Shown in pieces: positions 7,755 to 15,973 of a DNA stretch of 64,000 nt. Below the pieces are notes generated by a model that searched no databases, was not told the DNA's origin, and worked only from the letters and a program-made list of their open reading frames with translations. The stretch lies in assembly GCF_001620365.2 (NCBI RefSeq), contig NZ_LQMT02000023.1, positions 267,685-331,684 of the forward strand. Direction: 5' to 3'. The stretch's first letter is position 1. Each line of letters opens with the position of its first letter. This DNA comes from Amycolatopsis keratiniphila subsp. keratiniphila (GTDB lineage Bacteria > Actinomycetota > Actinomycetes > Mycobacteriales > Pseudonocardiaceae). The translations under genes and the position numbers were made by a program.

Positions 7755-9989
7755 ATGAGCTGGTCGACCCCCGGCCCGGTGGAAAGTGGACTCACCGTAG
7801 TCGTCCCGTGCTTCAACGAAGTCGACAACGTCGAGCCCTCGTACCGGGAGATCGTCGCCGAGTTGGGAAATCTCCCGCTCGAACTGCTCTATGTGGACGA
7901 CGGGAGCACCGACGGGACGCTGGACGTCATCCGGGCGCTCGCGCACACCGACCCCCGGGTCCGGTACTTGTCCTTTACCCGGAACTACGGGTTCGAAGCG
8001 GCCTTTTCCGCCGGTTATCGGTACGCGGGGAAACCCTGGCTGCTGCACATGGACGCCGATCAACAGTTCCCGGCGTCCGAGGTGGAGAAATTGATCATCG
8101 CCGCCGAGGCGGGCAACGACGCCGTTTTCGGTGTTCGCACCAATAGACAAGATCCCTTACTAAGACGCTGGGGTACCGCCGCCTTCCATTTCCTCGGCCG
8201 GCGCGTCCTGCGTATCGAGATCCCGCCCGGCGCGACGGCGTTCCGCCTGGTGCGCACGGAGCTCGCGCGCAAGATCGTCGATCTCCGGTTGGGCACCCCG
8301 TACTTCCTCGCCACCGTGCCGAGGCTGACCAGCCGCTACACCACCGTCCAGGTGGCACACCGGGCCCGCGAACGCGGCGAGTCCAAAGTGGGCTTCGGTT
8401 TCCTTTCCTCGCACGCCATCGAGTTGTTCGTCGGCTTCACCCGGCGGCTGACGACGATGGCTTCGACGACGGCGGTGCTGACCGCGGTGATCTCGGTGCT
8501 CGCCGGGATCGCGGCCGCCACCGGGCTTCTCGGGCTGACCGCCGCGTCGACGCTGACGTTCGTCATGTTCTCCGTGCTGCTGACCGTGCTCGCGTTGTCC
8601 GTCCGCTACCTGGTCGTGGTCGGCGCGGGGCAGGCGCGGCCACGGCAGTTCTACATCAGGGAGGCCAACTTCCCGGTCGACGAGGACGACCGGCTCTACG
8701 CCTCGGCCATGGCCGAGATCCATCCTGGGGAAAGGCAAGCGGGAGTGAAGAACACCGAAGACACGGCGGCGGTACGGAGCCTGGTGATCCTGGGCGGCGC
8801 CGACGGTTCGGTCAGCACGTACCACCGGGCACGGGAACTCGGTTTCCGCACCATCTGCGTGGATGTCCGCGCGAGCGCGCCCGCGGTGGCGCTGGCCGAC
8901 GAGTTCGTCCAGGTCAGCGTCCGCGCGCCGGAACAGATCGCGGCGGCCCTCGATGGGCGGGACGACATCGCCGGGGTGCTCTGCCCGGCCAGCGACGTCG
9001 GACTGCCCGCGCTCGCCTGGCTCACCCGGCACTGGAACCTGCCCGACCCGTTGCCCGAGGCCGCCGTCGCGGCGTCCGTCGACAAGTCCGTCTTCCGCGA
9101 ACTCTGCGACAGGCTGCGTCTGCCGACCTATCGCAGCGTCGGCGGGAAGCCCGGCCCGGACCTCGCGCTCGCCGCGCAGCAACTGCGGTTCCCGACGCTG
9201 GTGAAACCGGTCGACTCCTCCGGGAGCCGAGGTGTCGTCTCGTGCGCGAGCCCCGGCGGTCTCACCACCGCGTTCTCCGACTCCCTCGCGTTCTCGCCGT
9301 CCGGCAAGCTGGTCGTCGAGGAACACCTCGACGGCTCGCACTACACGATCGAAGCACTCGCGGTCGACGGCCGGATCGTGTTCCACGCGGTCACCCGGCG
9401 CACGCTGACGCCGCCGCCGTTCTTCGTGACGGCGTCGCATCTGCTGCCCGCCGGGTTGCCGCCGGTGGTCGACCGCGCGCTGCCGGTGATGCTGGCCGCG
9501 TTGTGCGCCGAGCTCGGCTACCGCACCGGGCCGCTCACCCTCGACGCCGTCCTCGGCCGTGACGGGAAGTTCTACCTGATCGAGATGGGCGCCCGGATGG
9601 GCGGGAACGGCCTCGCCGAAGCGATCGAGCACAGTACCGGCGTCGACCTGATCGCCGCCGGGATCGCCGCCGCGACCGGCGACGAGGTCGTGCTCTCCCC
9701 GCGCGACCCGCGGCCGACGCTCATCCACATCCTCGCCTCCGACCGCGGCGGCCGGATCGTGCGCATCGAGGGCGTAGACGAGGTCCGCGCCATGCCCGCC
9801 GTGCACAACCTGGAACTGTTCGCCGAGGAGGATTCCTACGTCAAACCGTACGAGCAGGCCGGCTACAAGATGGGGTACGCCGTGCTGTCGGCGCCGACCG
9901 TGCCCGACGTGCTCGCGGCGGAGGACGAATTGCGCGGCACACTGAAGTTCCTGCTCGACGAGCAGGGTGCGGCGGTACCGCTCCCTTGA
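7755..9989 (+). CDS. Fusion of membrane-anchored family-2 glycosyltransferase and ATP-grasp ligase
   Basis: A single uninterrupted 744-residue frame carrying two enzymes. Residues 1-230 are a GT-A/GT2 domain of the DPM1/GtrB type, with VDDGS at 47-51, NYGFEAAFSAG at 77-87 and the metal-binding MDAD at 99-102. Two membrane helices follow at about 235-292. After a linker (about 310-340), residues 341-744 form an ATP-grasp ligase, with VDKSVFREL at 442, TLVKPVDSSGSRG at 481, VVEEHLDG at 520 and LIEMGARMGGNG at 608. The first half would transfer a sugar to a lipid phosphate; the second would make an amide with an acyl-phosphate intermediate. I know these as separate proteins. The fusion is the most distinctive gene of the cluster. 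Confidence 0.88.
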   Translation: MSWSTPGPVESGLTVVVPCFNEVDNVEPSYREIVAELGNLPLELLYVDDGSTDGTLDVIRALAHTDPRVRYLSFTRNYGFEAAFSAGYRYAGKPWLLHMDADQQFPASEVEKLIIAAEAGNDAVFGVRTNRQDPLLRRWGTAAFHFLGRRVLRIEIPPGATAFRLVRTELARKIVDLRLGTPYFLATVPRLTSRYTTVQVAHRARERGESKVGFGFLSSHAIELFVGFTRRLTTMASTTAVLTAVISVLAGIAAATGLLGLTAASTLTFVMFSVLLTVLALSVRYLVVVGAGQARPRQFYIREANFPVDEDDRLYASAMAEIHPGERQAGVKNTEDTAAVRSLVILGGADGSVSTYHRARELGFRTICVDVRASAPAVALADEFVQVSVRAPEQIAAALDGRDDIAGVLCPASDVGLPALAWLTRHWNLPDPLPEAAVAASVDKSVFRELCDRLRLPTYRSVGGKPGPDLALAAQQLRFPTLVKPVDSSGSRGVVSCASPGGLTTAFSDSLAFSPSGKLVVEEHLDGSHYTIEALAVDGRIVFHAVTRRTLTPPPFFVTASHLLPAGLPPVVDRALPVMLAALCAELGYRTGPLTLDAVLGRDGKFYLIEMGARMGGNGLAEAIEHSTGVDLIAAGIAAATGDEVVLSPRDPRPTLIHILASDRGGRIVRIEGVDEVRAMPAVHNLELFAEEDSYVKPYEQAGYKMGYAVLSAPTVPDVLAAEDELRGTLKFLLDEQGAAVPLP

Positions 9990-11251
9990 CCGGCACTTCG
10001 CTCACCGCCTCGATCGCGGCGCCGAAGCCGTCGGTGATGCTCCGGCTGCTCGCCGGCCGTGGCGTGTTCCGGCTGGCGATCCAGGCGATGGGCCTGGTGC
10101 TGGTCACCGCCTGGGGCGCGCACGACTACGGCCGGTTCGCCACCGCGCTCGGGCTGATGACGTGGCTCAACTTCGTGCCGTCGGCGGCGGAGAAGTCGGC
10201 GTTGAAGTGCTTGCCGCGCTTGAGGATGACGCGGGACGCGGTCGCGGCGCTGGCCGTCCGCGTCGCCGTCGTCCCGGTGCTGGTGGTACTTGCGGCGATG
10301 GCGGTCGCGCTGCTCGTCGCGCCGCACTCGGACGCCGCGCTGTACCTGACGGCCGCGGGCTGGTCGATCTCCGGCGGCCTGCTGATGACCGTCTCGGGCC
10401 TGCACCGCTTCACCGGTAAGTCCACTTTGGACGCTCTGGCGTTCACCGCGGGCGCGCTGGTGGTCGGCGTGGTGACGGTGGGCACCTGGTTCGTCCGCTG
10501 GTCGCCGTTGACGCATCTCGGCCTGTTGCTCGGCGGGATCCTGGTCATCCTCGGCTGCTCCGCGGCGCTGCTGCCGAAGAAGTGGCTGCGGGTGGAAAGG
10601 ATCGACGGGCACCGGCTCCTGCCCGCCTTCGGCCGGACCACCGTGCTGCTCGGGATGACCGAGGTGCTGGACGTCCTCGCGACCTCGACGGTGTTCGGCG
10701 TGCTGGCACTCGCCGGGCGGACCGTCGACAGTGGACCGTTCTACGTCGCCTTGCTGGCCAGCAGCGCGTTCTGCTCGCTGCTGTTCTATCAACTCCGGGT
10801 GCACCAGCCGTCGATCTCGGCGCGGCTGCGCGGTGGCGGGGCGGCGGCCGGCCGGGCCCGCGCGGTCGACCTGCTGAAACTGGTCGAACGGGGTGCGCTC
10901 GCGTTCCTCGTCCTGGTGGGGGTCGCCCTCGTGATCCCGGCGGCCCGCGCGGTGTTGACCGCCGAAGACACTGCCGGCGCGTACGTCGTCCTCGGCGTCT
11001 TCGTCCTGGCCGAAACGGTGCTGTTCGCCGTCCAGCTCTACGCGGGCTTCCTGATCGAGAACACCAACAGCAAGGTCCTCACGCTCACCGCGTCGGCGTC
11101 GATCGCCGGGCTGATCGCCACCCCGGCGGCCGCCGCCGCGCTCGTCCCGGCGATGGGCCCGGTCGGCGGGTTCGCCGCCCTCGTCTTCGCGATCGGCGCG
11201 CGGGCGCTCGTCCTCCGGCGGCTGCTGCGCCGCCACCACCCCGAACTCTGA
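9986..11251 (+). CDS. Wzx/MATE-like polysaccharide flippase homologue
   Basis: A 421-residue integral membrane protein with roughly a dozen hydrophobic segments, alternating short basic loops, and an N-terminal LLAGRGVFRLAIQAMGLVLVTAWGAHDYGRFATALG typical of the polysaccharide transporter (Wzx/MVF) superfamily. Such proteins flip lipid-linked saccharides across the plasma membrane. The TTG start at 9986 overlaps the stop of the fusion gene (TTGA), so translation is coupled. Placement after a lipid-sugar-making glycosyltransferase fits export of a lipid-linked product; substrate unknown. Confidence 0.8.
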   Translation: MTGTSLTASIAAPKPSVMLRLLAGRGVFRLAIQAMGLVLVTAWGAHDYGRFATALGLMTWLNFVPSAAEKSALKCLPRLRMTRDAVAALAVRVAVVPVLVVLAAMAVALLVAPHSDAALYLTAAGWSISGGLLMTVSGLHRFTGKSTLDALAFTAGALVVGVVTVGTWFVRWSPLTHLGLLLGGILVILGCSAALLPKKWLRVERIDGHRLLPAFGRTTVLLGMTEVLDVLATSTVFGVLALAGRTVDSGPFYVALLASSAFCSLLFYQLRVHQPSISARLRGGGAAAGRARAVDLLKLVERGALAFLVLVGVALVIPAARAVLTAEDTAGAYVVLGVFVLAETVLFAVQLYAGFLIENTNSKVLTLTASASIAGLIATPAAAAALVPAMGPVGGFAALVFAIGARALVLRRLLRRHHPEL

Positions 11252-11272
11252 ACGTCGCACTGGAGAAGGAAC

Positions 11273-13075
11273 ATGTACGTACTGGGAATCAGCAGGGTCC
11301 ACGACTCGGCGGCCGCGCTCGTGCGCGACGGCGAGATCATCGCTTTCGCCGAAGAAGAACGCTTCACCCGCAAGAAGCACGACGGGGACTTCCCCGCCGA
11401 GGCGATCAAGTTCTGCCTGGAACGCGGCGGGATCACCCTCGCCGACGTCGACCACGTCGCCTACTACTGGCAGCGCTGGCGCGAAGGCATCCACGCGGCG
11501 AAGGTGTTCGCGAAGTACTTCCCGGGAACGCTGGAGGTGTTCCGCAACCAGAACGGCGACGAGGGCGGCTCGTCGGCGGGCATGGTGGAGACGTTCAAGA
11601 CCGGTGGCGGCAAAGGGGTCGACGACTACCACGTCGGCGGCGCGGTGCTCGCGCACATCAAGCGGTCCTTCACCCTCGAACGCGACGTGAAGGAGGCCGT
11701 GGGCTGGACCGGCCCGACGAAGTTCAAGACGCATCTGGTCGACCACCACAAGGCGCACGCCGCCAGCGGCTACTTCATCTCGCCGTGGGAAGAGTCGGCG
11801 GTGCTCACCTTCGACGGCATCGGCAGCGACGGCACCGCGACCTATCTTGGCCACGGCAAGGGAAACCGGATCATCGACATCCGGCGGATCAAGTTCCCGC
11901 ACTCGCTCGGCGCGATGTACGCCGGCGTCACCGGCTACCTCGGCTTCTACCCCACCCGTGACGAGGGCAAGATCATGGGGCTGGCGCCGCTGGGCAACGA
12001 CACCTACGTCGACGCGTTCAAGCAGCTGATCCATCTGGACGACGACGGCGGGTACGAGCTAGAACTGAGCTTCTTCGGCCACCACCGCACCGGCAAGCAC
12101 GTGATGTCGAAGAAGTTCACCGATCTGTTCGGCCCGGCGCGGCCCAAGACCCGGGTGACCGCGGAGAACCCGGTGCCGCAGCACTACTGCGACATCGCCT
12201 ACGCCTTGCAGGTCACCCTCGAGGAGGCCGGGCTGCACATCGCGCGCTGGCTGCAGCGCGAGACCGGATCGCGGCGGCTGTCCGTCGCGGGCGGGGTCGC
12301 GCTGAACAGCGTGATGAACGGCCGGATCCTGCTGGAGACCCCGTTCGAGGACTTCTTCGCCCAGCCCGCCGCTGCCGACGACGGCTGCGCGCTCGGTTCG
12401 GCGCTGGAGGTGTCGGTCGGCAAGTACGGCAAGCCCCGTCCTCGCGACGGCTACACCTACACCGGCCCGGACTACACCGAGGCGGAGATGGAACTCGCGC
12501 TGCAGGACGCCGGGGTCCGCTACACGAAGGTCGACGACATCGCCGCGCACACGGCGAAGAAGATCTCCGAGGGCAAGATCATCGGCTGGGTGCAGGGCCG
12601 GATGGAATGCGGGCCGCGCGCGCTCGGCAACCGCTCGCTGGTGGCCGACCCGCGCGACCCCGACTCGAAGACGCGGATGAACGAGAAGGTCAAGCACCGC
12701 GAGGCGTTCCGGCCGTTCGCGCCGTCGTGCCTGGCGGAACGCGCGGGCGACTGGTTCGTCAGCGACTACCCGTCGCCGGTCATGCTGCTGGTGTTCGACG
12801 TCCTGCCGGACAAACGCGACGTGGTCCCGGCCATCACCCACGTCGACGGGACCGCCCGCGTGCAGACGGTGACCGAGACGGACAACCCGCTGTACTACCG
12901 GATGATCAGCGAGTTCGAGAAGCTCACCGGCGTGCCGATGGTGGTCAACACCTCGTTCAACGACAACAACGAACCGATCGTCGCCAGCCCCGCCGACGCG
13001 GTGGCCTGCTACCTGAAGACCGACGTCGACGCCCTCGCCCTCGGGCCGTTCTGGGCAGAGAAGGACGACCTGTGA
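11273..13075 (+). CDS. Carbamoyltransferase, NodU/CmcH/TobZ family
   Basis: A 600-residue full-length O-carbamoyltransferase. The N-terminal YrdC/Kae1-like domain begins YVLGISRVHDSAAALVRDG and contains the metal/carbamoyl-adenylate segment VDHHKAHAASGYF and the ATP-site GGVALNSVMNGRI. The C-terminal domain has the signature WVQGRMECGPRALGNRSLVA, followed by FRPFAPSCL and NTSFNDNNEPIV. Family members use carbamoyl phosphate and ATP to carbamoylate sugar or antibiotic hydroxyls in the cytoplasm. It sits 21 bases after the flippase gene and overlaps the next gene by GTGA, so it belongs to the same operon. Confidence 0.92.
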   Translation: MYVLGISRVHDSAAALVRDGEIIAFAEEERFTRKKHDGDFPAEAIKFCLERGGITLADVDHVAYYWQRWREGIHAAKVFAKYFPGTLEVFRNQNGDEGGSSAGMVETFKTGGGKGVDDYHVGGAVLAHIKRSFTLERDVKEAVGWTGPTKFKTHLVDHHKAHAASGYFISPWEESAVLTFDGIGSDGTATYLGHGKGNRIIDIRRIKFPHSLGAMYAGVTGYLGFYPTRDEGKIMGLAPLGNDTYVDAFKQLIHLDDDGGYELELSFFGHHRTGKHVMSKKFTDLFGPARPKTRVTAENPVPQHYCDIAYALQVTLEEAGLHIARWLQRETGSRRLSVAGGVALNSVMNGRILLETPFEDFFAQPAAADDGCALGSALEVSVGKYGKPRPRDGYTYTGPDYTEAEMELALQDAGVRYTKVDDIAAHTAKKISEGKIIGWVQGRMECGPRALGNRSLVADPRDPDSKTRMNEKVKHREAFRPFAPSCLAERAGDWFVSDYPSPVMLLVFDVLPDKRDVVPAITHVDGTARVQTVTETDNPLYYRMISEFEKLTGVPMVVNTSFNDNNEPIVASPADAVACYLKTDVDALALGPFWAEKDDL

Positions 13076-13764
13076 CCGCCACCCTGCCCGAGACCGACGG
13101 CTGGATCCCCGCGCTCTACCGGCGGCGCAAATGGCTGTGGCTGGTGGCCGCCGTCCCGGCCGTGGTGACCACGCTGCTGATCATGGTGATCCTGCCGCCG
13201 GACCAGACGCTGGACAACGTCGCGGACTGGGCGTTCAAGCTGTGCCCGTTCGTCTTCGCGGTCGCCACGGTGGCGCTGTTCCCCCGCACCAAATGGGGTC
13301 CGGCGCTGATCGTGCTCGCCGTGTTCGTCTACATGTCCTATTTGGACACCGAGCTGATCATGCGGATCCAGGCGTTCGCCAGGAACGCCGCCACCGACGA
13401 CGACGCCTTCCAGCCCGTGTACCAGTTCGAGCTGTTCATCGTGACGTTCATCGTCCTGTTCGGGCTGATGGCGTACCGGCTGGGCGGCGGCCGGACGGCG
13501 AACGTGCTCAAGACCGGTGTCGCGGCGATCCTCGTGGTGATCTCGGGCGCGAACGACCTGACGTTCTGGGCACTCAACGACGTCTGGGCCGCCGGGACGA
13601 AACCGACCGAGCTGAAGTGGGCTTCGCACATGATCGTGTTCCTCGGCGGGCCGCCGAGCGTGCCGGTCGCGGTGCTGTTCATGCTGGTGCACCTGGTGCT
13701 GGCGGCGGTCGTGGTGGCGCTGCCGGTGGGCCGGTGGGTCGACCGCGCGCTGGGGCTCAGGTGA
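13072..13764 (+). CDS. Six-helix membrane protein of unknown function
   Basis: A 230-residue protein with about six hydrophobic helices (for example VVTTLLIMVILPP near the start and VAVLFMLVHLVLAAVVVALPVG near the end). A loop with DTELIMRIQAFARNAATDDD lies between helices 3 and 4, and ISGANDLTFWALNDVW lies at helix 5. The GTG start overlaps the carbamoyltransferase stop, so it is the last gene of the plus-strand arm. I recognise no family. Acidic and aromatic residues near the predicted membrane face could suit a lipid-linked substrate; that is speculation. Confidence 0.8.
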   Translation: MTATLPETDGWIPALYRRRKWLWLVAAVPAVVTTLLIMVILPPDQTLDNVADWAFKLCPFVFAVATVALFPRTKWGPALIVLAVFVYMSYLDTELIMRIQAFARNAATDDDAFQPVYQFELFIVTFIVLFGLMAYRLGGGRTANVLKTGVAAILVVISGANDLTFWALNDVWAAGTKPTELKWASHMIVFLGGPPSVPVAVLFMLVHLVLAAVVVALPVGRWVDRALGLR

Positions 13765-14971
13765 GCCGTCGCACCAGGCCGTCGGCCAGCAACCGGCCCC
13801 GATCGGTCAGCACCGCCTGGCCCTGACCGTCCAAAGCGGACTGTTCCAGCAATCCCTCGGCGGCGGCGGCGCGGGCTTCGGCCCGGCCGTCGTCGTCGAG
13901 CGCGTCGAGCGGAAGTCCCTCGGCCAGGCGGAGTTCCAGCATCACGCGTTCGAGATGCCGGTCTTCGGCGGTCAGCAGTTCACGGCCCGCGGCAGGCGAC
14001 TCCCCGGCCGCGAGGGACGCGGCGTAGCGGGCCGGATGTTTGACGTTCCACCAGCGCACACCGCCGACGTGGCTGTGCGCGCCCGGCCCGGCACCCCACC
14101 AGTCCCCGCCGCGCCAGTAGCCGATGTTGTGCCGGCAGCGGGCCTCCTCCGAGGTCGCCCAGTTGGACACCTCGTACCAGCGCAAACCCGACGAGGCGAG
14201 GACGCGGTCGATCATCTCGTAGTCGGCGGCCAGTACGTCGTCGTCCGGGGCTGGCAGCTCGCCGCGGCGGATGCGGCGGGCGAGCGCGGTGCCCTCCTCG
14301 ACGATCAGCGCGTACGCCGAGACGTGGTCGACACCGGCGGCCAGCACCGCGTCCAGCGAAGCCTGGAGATCTTCGGTCCGCTCCCCCGGCGTGCCGTAGA
14401 TGACGTCGAGGTTGACGTGGTCGAATCCGGCGGCGCGCGCCTCCTCGGCGGCCGCGACCGGACGGCCCGCGGTGTGCACGCGGTCGAGGATCTTCAGCAC
14501 GTGCTGTGCGGCCGATTGCATCCCGAGTGAGATCCGGTTGTATCCGGCGTCACGGATGCCCGCGAAGAACTCGGGCGACGTGGACTCCGGATTGGACTCG
14601 GTCGTCACCTCCGCGTCCGGCGCGAGCCCGAAGGTGTCGCGAACGGCGTCGAGAACGCTTCGGAGCCCGTCCGCGCCGAGCAGGGACGGGGTGCCGCCGC
14701 CGACGAAGACGGTGTCGACCGCGGGCGGCGCCTTCAGCACGCGCGCGGCCAGGTCGAACTCGCGCTTCAGGCCTTCGAGCCACGACTGCGGCGACGAATC
14801 GCTGTCCAGCTCTCCGGCGGTGTAGGTGTTGAAGTCGCAGTAGCCGCACCGGGTCGCGCAGAACGGGACGTGCACGTAGACGCCGAACGGTCGCGTGCCG
14901 AGCCCTTCCAGCGCGCTCTCGGGGAGCGCGGATTCGACGGGCGTGGTGGTTTCGGGCAGCAACGCGGGCAC
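13757..14971 (-). CDS. hemW: Radical SAM heme chaperone HemW (coproporphyrinogen III oxidase-like)
   Basis: A 404-residue radical SAM protein. The cluster motif C38-x3-C42-x2-C45 (PFCATRCGYCDF) is followed by GGGTPSLL and ESNPES, and the C-terminal HemN-like region (NIGYWRGGDWWGAGPGAHSHV) is complete. HemW proteins bind heme and deliver it to respiratory targets; older annotations call them oxygen-independent coproporphyrinogen oxidases. The GTG at 14971 was chosen because the coding pattern stops there and a large hairpin lies upstream. Its 3' end overlaps the last codons of the convergent membrane protein gene by 8 bases. Confidence 0.92.
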   Translation of the reverse strand: MPALLPETTTPVESALPESALEGLGTRPFGVYVHVPFCATRCGYCDFNTYTAGELDSDSSPQSWLEGLKREFDLAARVLKAPPAVDTVFVGGGTPSLLGADGLRSVLDAVRDTFGLAPDAEVTTESNPESTSPEFFAGIRDAGYNRISLGMQSAAQHVLKILDRVHTAGRPVAAAEEARAAGFDHVNLDVIYGTPGERTEDLQASLDAVLAAGVDHVSAYALIVEEGTALARRIRRGELPAPDDDVLAADYEMIDRVLASSGLRWYEVSNWATSEEARCRHNIGYWRGGDWWGAGPGAHSHVGGVRWWNVKHPARYAASLAAGESPAAGRELLTAEDRHLERVMLELRLAEGLPLDALDDDGRAEARAAAAEGLLEQSALDGQGQAVLTDRGRLLADGLVRRLT

Positions 14972-14990
14972 ACCCCAGTGTCCCCCACGC

Positions 14991-15028
14991 CGTGAAGGCC
15001 TCCTTCCCGGGGGAAAGAGGCCTTCACG
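14991..15028. terminator. Long 18-bp-stem hairpin, terminator or repetitive element
   Basis: Left arm CGTGAAGGCCTCCTTCCC and right arm GGGAAAGAGGCCTTCACG pair over 18 bases with a single mismatch and a GG loop. It lies just beyond the stop of the small secreted protein gene and before hemW, both on the minus strand. It can act as a terminator for the former. The shape also fits dispersed palindromes that I recall from Amycolatopsis genomes; this is not verifiable here. Confidence 0.6.
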
Positions 15029-15036
15029 TAAACGCG

Positions 15037-15393
15037 TCATCGGTCGGCGATGCGCACCTTGACCGAGGTCGAACGGGTGCCGTCGTCGAACCGCACCCAG
15101 ACGAGGGTCTCCATGTTCAGCGAGTAGTCGTTGACCACGTGGTCGACCGACCAATCGCCCTGCTCGTCCACGACGGCGTCGCGGCTCATGGCGACCTCGA
15201 CCAGCACGGTATGGGCCAGATGTCCCCGGACACCCGGCGAACAGCCGACCGCCTCGAACCGGTACGAGTCACCCTTGTGCAGCACCGCCCCTTCCTCGGG
15301 CGAGACCAGCCTGCAGCCCTGCTGAGCCCCGGAAGCGGTACCCGGGATCAGCAGGGACGCCAGCACCATCGCGGCGACCACCCATCGGCGCAT
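15037..15393 (-). CDS. Small secreted protein with one disulfide pair
   Basis: A 118-residue protein with a clear Sec signal peptide (RRWVVAAMVLASLLIPGTASGA) and a short mature domain. The two mature cysteines (in QQGCRLVSPEEG and AVGCSPGVRG) could form a disulfide. The beta-rich pattern ends in DDGTRSTSVKVRIADR. The ATG at 15393 was preferred over an in-frame TTG two codons earlier because GGAGGA sits 7 bases ahead of it. No family recognised. Confidence 0.75.
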   Translation of the reverse strand: MRRWVVAAMVLASLLIPGTASGAQQGCRLVSPEEGAVLHKGDSYRFEAVGCSPGVRGHLAHTVLVEVAMSRDAVVDEQGDWSVDHVVNDYSLNMETLVWVRFDDGTRSTSVKVRIADR

Positions 15394-15478
15394 GCGCAAC
15401 TCCTCCGTCCTCTGTGGATCGGAGACCGAAGCTAGCGGCGACGGCGGCCCCGCGCGGCCTCACTCACCCGAAGCGGTA

Positions 15479-15892
15479 TTACGCCAACCCGTTAGCGGCC
15501 AGCCACTCCGCGGACGGCGGGATGGCCTCGATGATGTCGATCAGGAAGCCGTTCAGGTCCTCGATGTAGAAGTGCCGCTGACCGAACTCCTCGTCCACGA
15601 GTTCCGTCACGATCTTGACCCCCTCCCCGCGCAGGCGCTCGTACTCGCCCGCGGCGTCTTCGACCATGAACCCGACCATCGATCCGGCCGCTTCCTGCGC
15701 CCGCCATGGCGCCGGCGTGGCCTTGTGGCCGCGCTTCACGAAGCTCATCTCGTAGCCCGGCACTCCGGCGTTGAGGCTGGAGAACCAGTCCAGCTCGATC
15801 GTCACCGTCAACTGCAGGTGCCGCTTCCACCAGGCGGTGGTCTCGGCGATGTCCTCGACGACCACGCAGGCGCCGAAACCGTTGAGTTGCAT
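15479..15892 (-). CDS. VOC-superfamily (glyoxalase/bleomycin-resistance fold) protein
   Basis: A 137-residue protein with two beta-alpha-beta-beta-beta modules: VVEDIAETTAWWKRHLQLTV at the start and MVEDAAGEYERLRGEGVKIVTELVDEEFGQRHFYIEDLNGFLIDIIE at the end. The final Glu is in the metal-ligand position typical of the family. Its activity (dioxygenase, isomerase or drug-binding) cannot be assigned. It is divergent from a TetR regulator 81 bases away, with palindromic sequence between them, so regulation by that protein is likely. Confidence 0.88.
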   Translation of the reverse strand: MQLNGFGACVVVEDIAETTAWWKRHLQLTVTIELDWFSSLNAGVPGYEMSFVKRGHKATPAPWRAQEAAGSMVGFMVEDAAGEYERLRGEGVKIVTELVDEEFGQRHFYIEDLNGFLIDIIEAIPPSAEWLAANGLA

Positions 15893-15912
15893 CTGGTGTT
15901 CCTCCCAGGTTG

Positions 15913-15948
15913 AACCACTTGATGCGTAGTACTATAGAGATAGTGGTT
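15913..15948. promoter_or_regulatory. Nested inverted repeats between VOC and TetR genes
   Basis: Outer arms AACCACT (15913-15919) and AGTGGTT (15942-15948) enclose a second repeat ACTAT-AGAG-ATAGT (15931-15944, sharing bases with the right outer arm). The AT-rich sequence stands out in the divergent gap and is the obvious operator candidate for the adjacent TetR regulator. Confidence 0.5.
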
Positions 15949-15973
15949 TGACTGAGGCAAGGAGAATGTCCCG

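Noticed and set aside
8160..9806. Minus-strand 548-codon frame inside the GT2/ATP-grasp gene
   Set aside because: It has no recognisable motif and is fully antisense to intact enzyme motifs.
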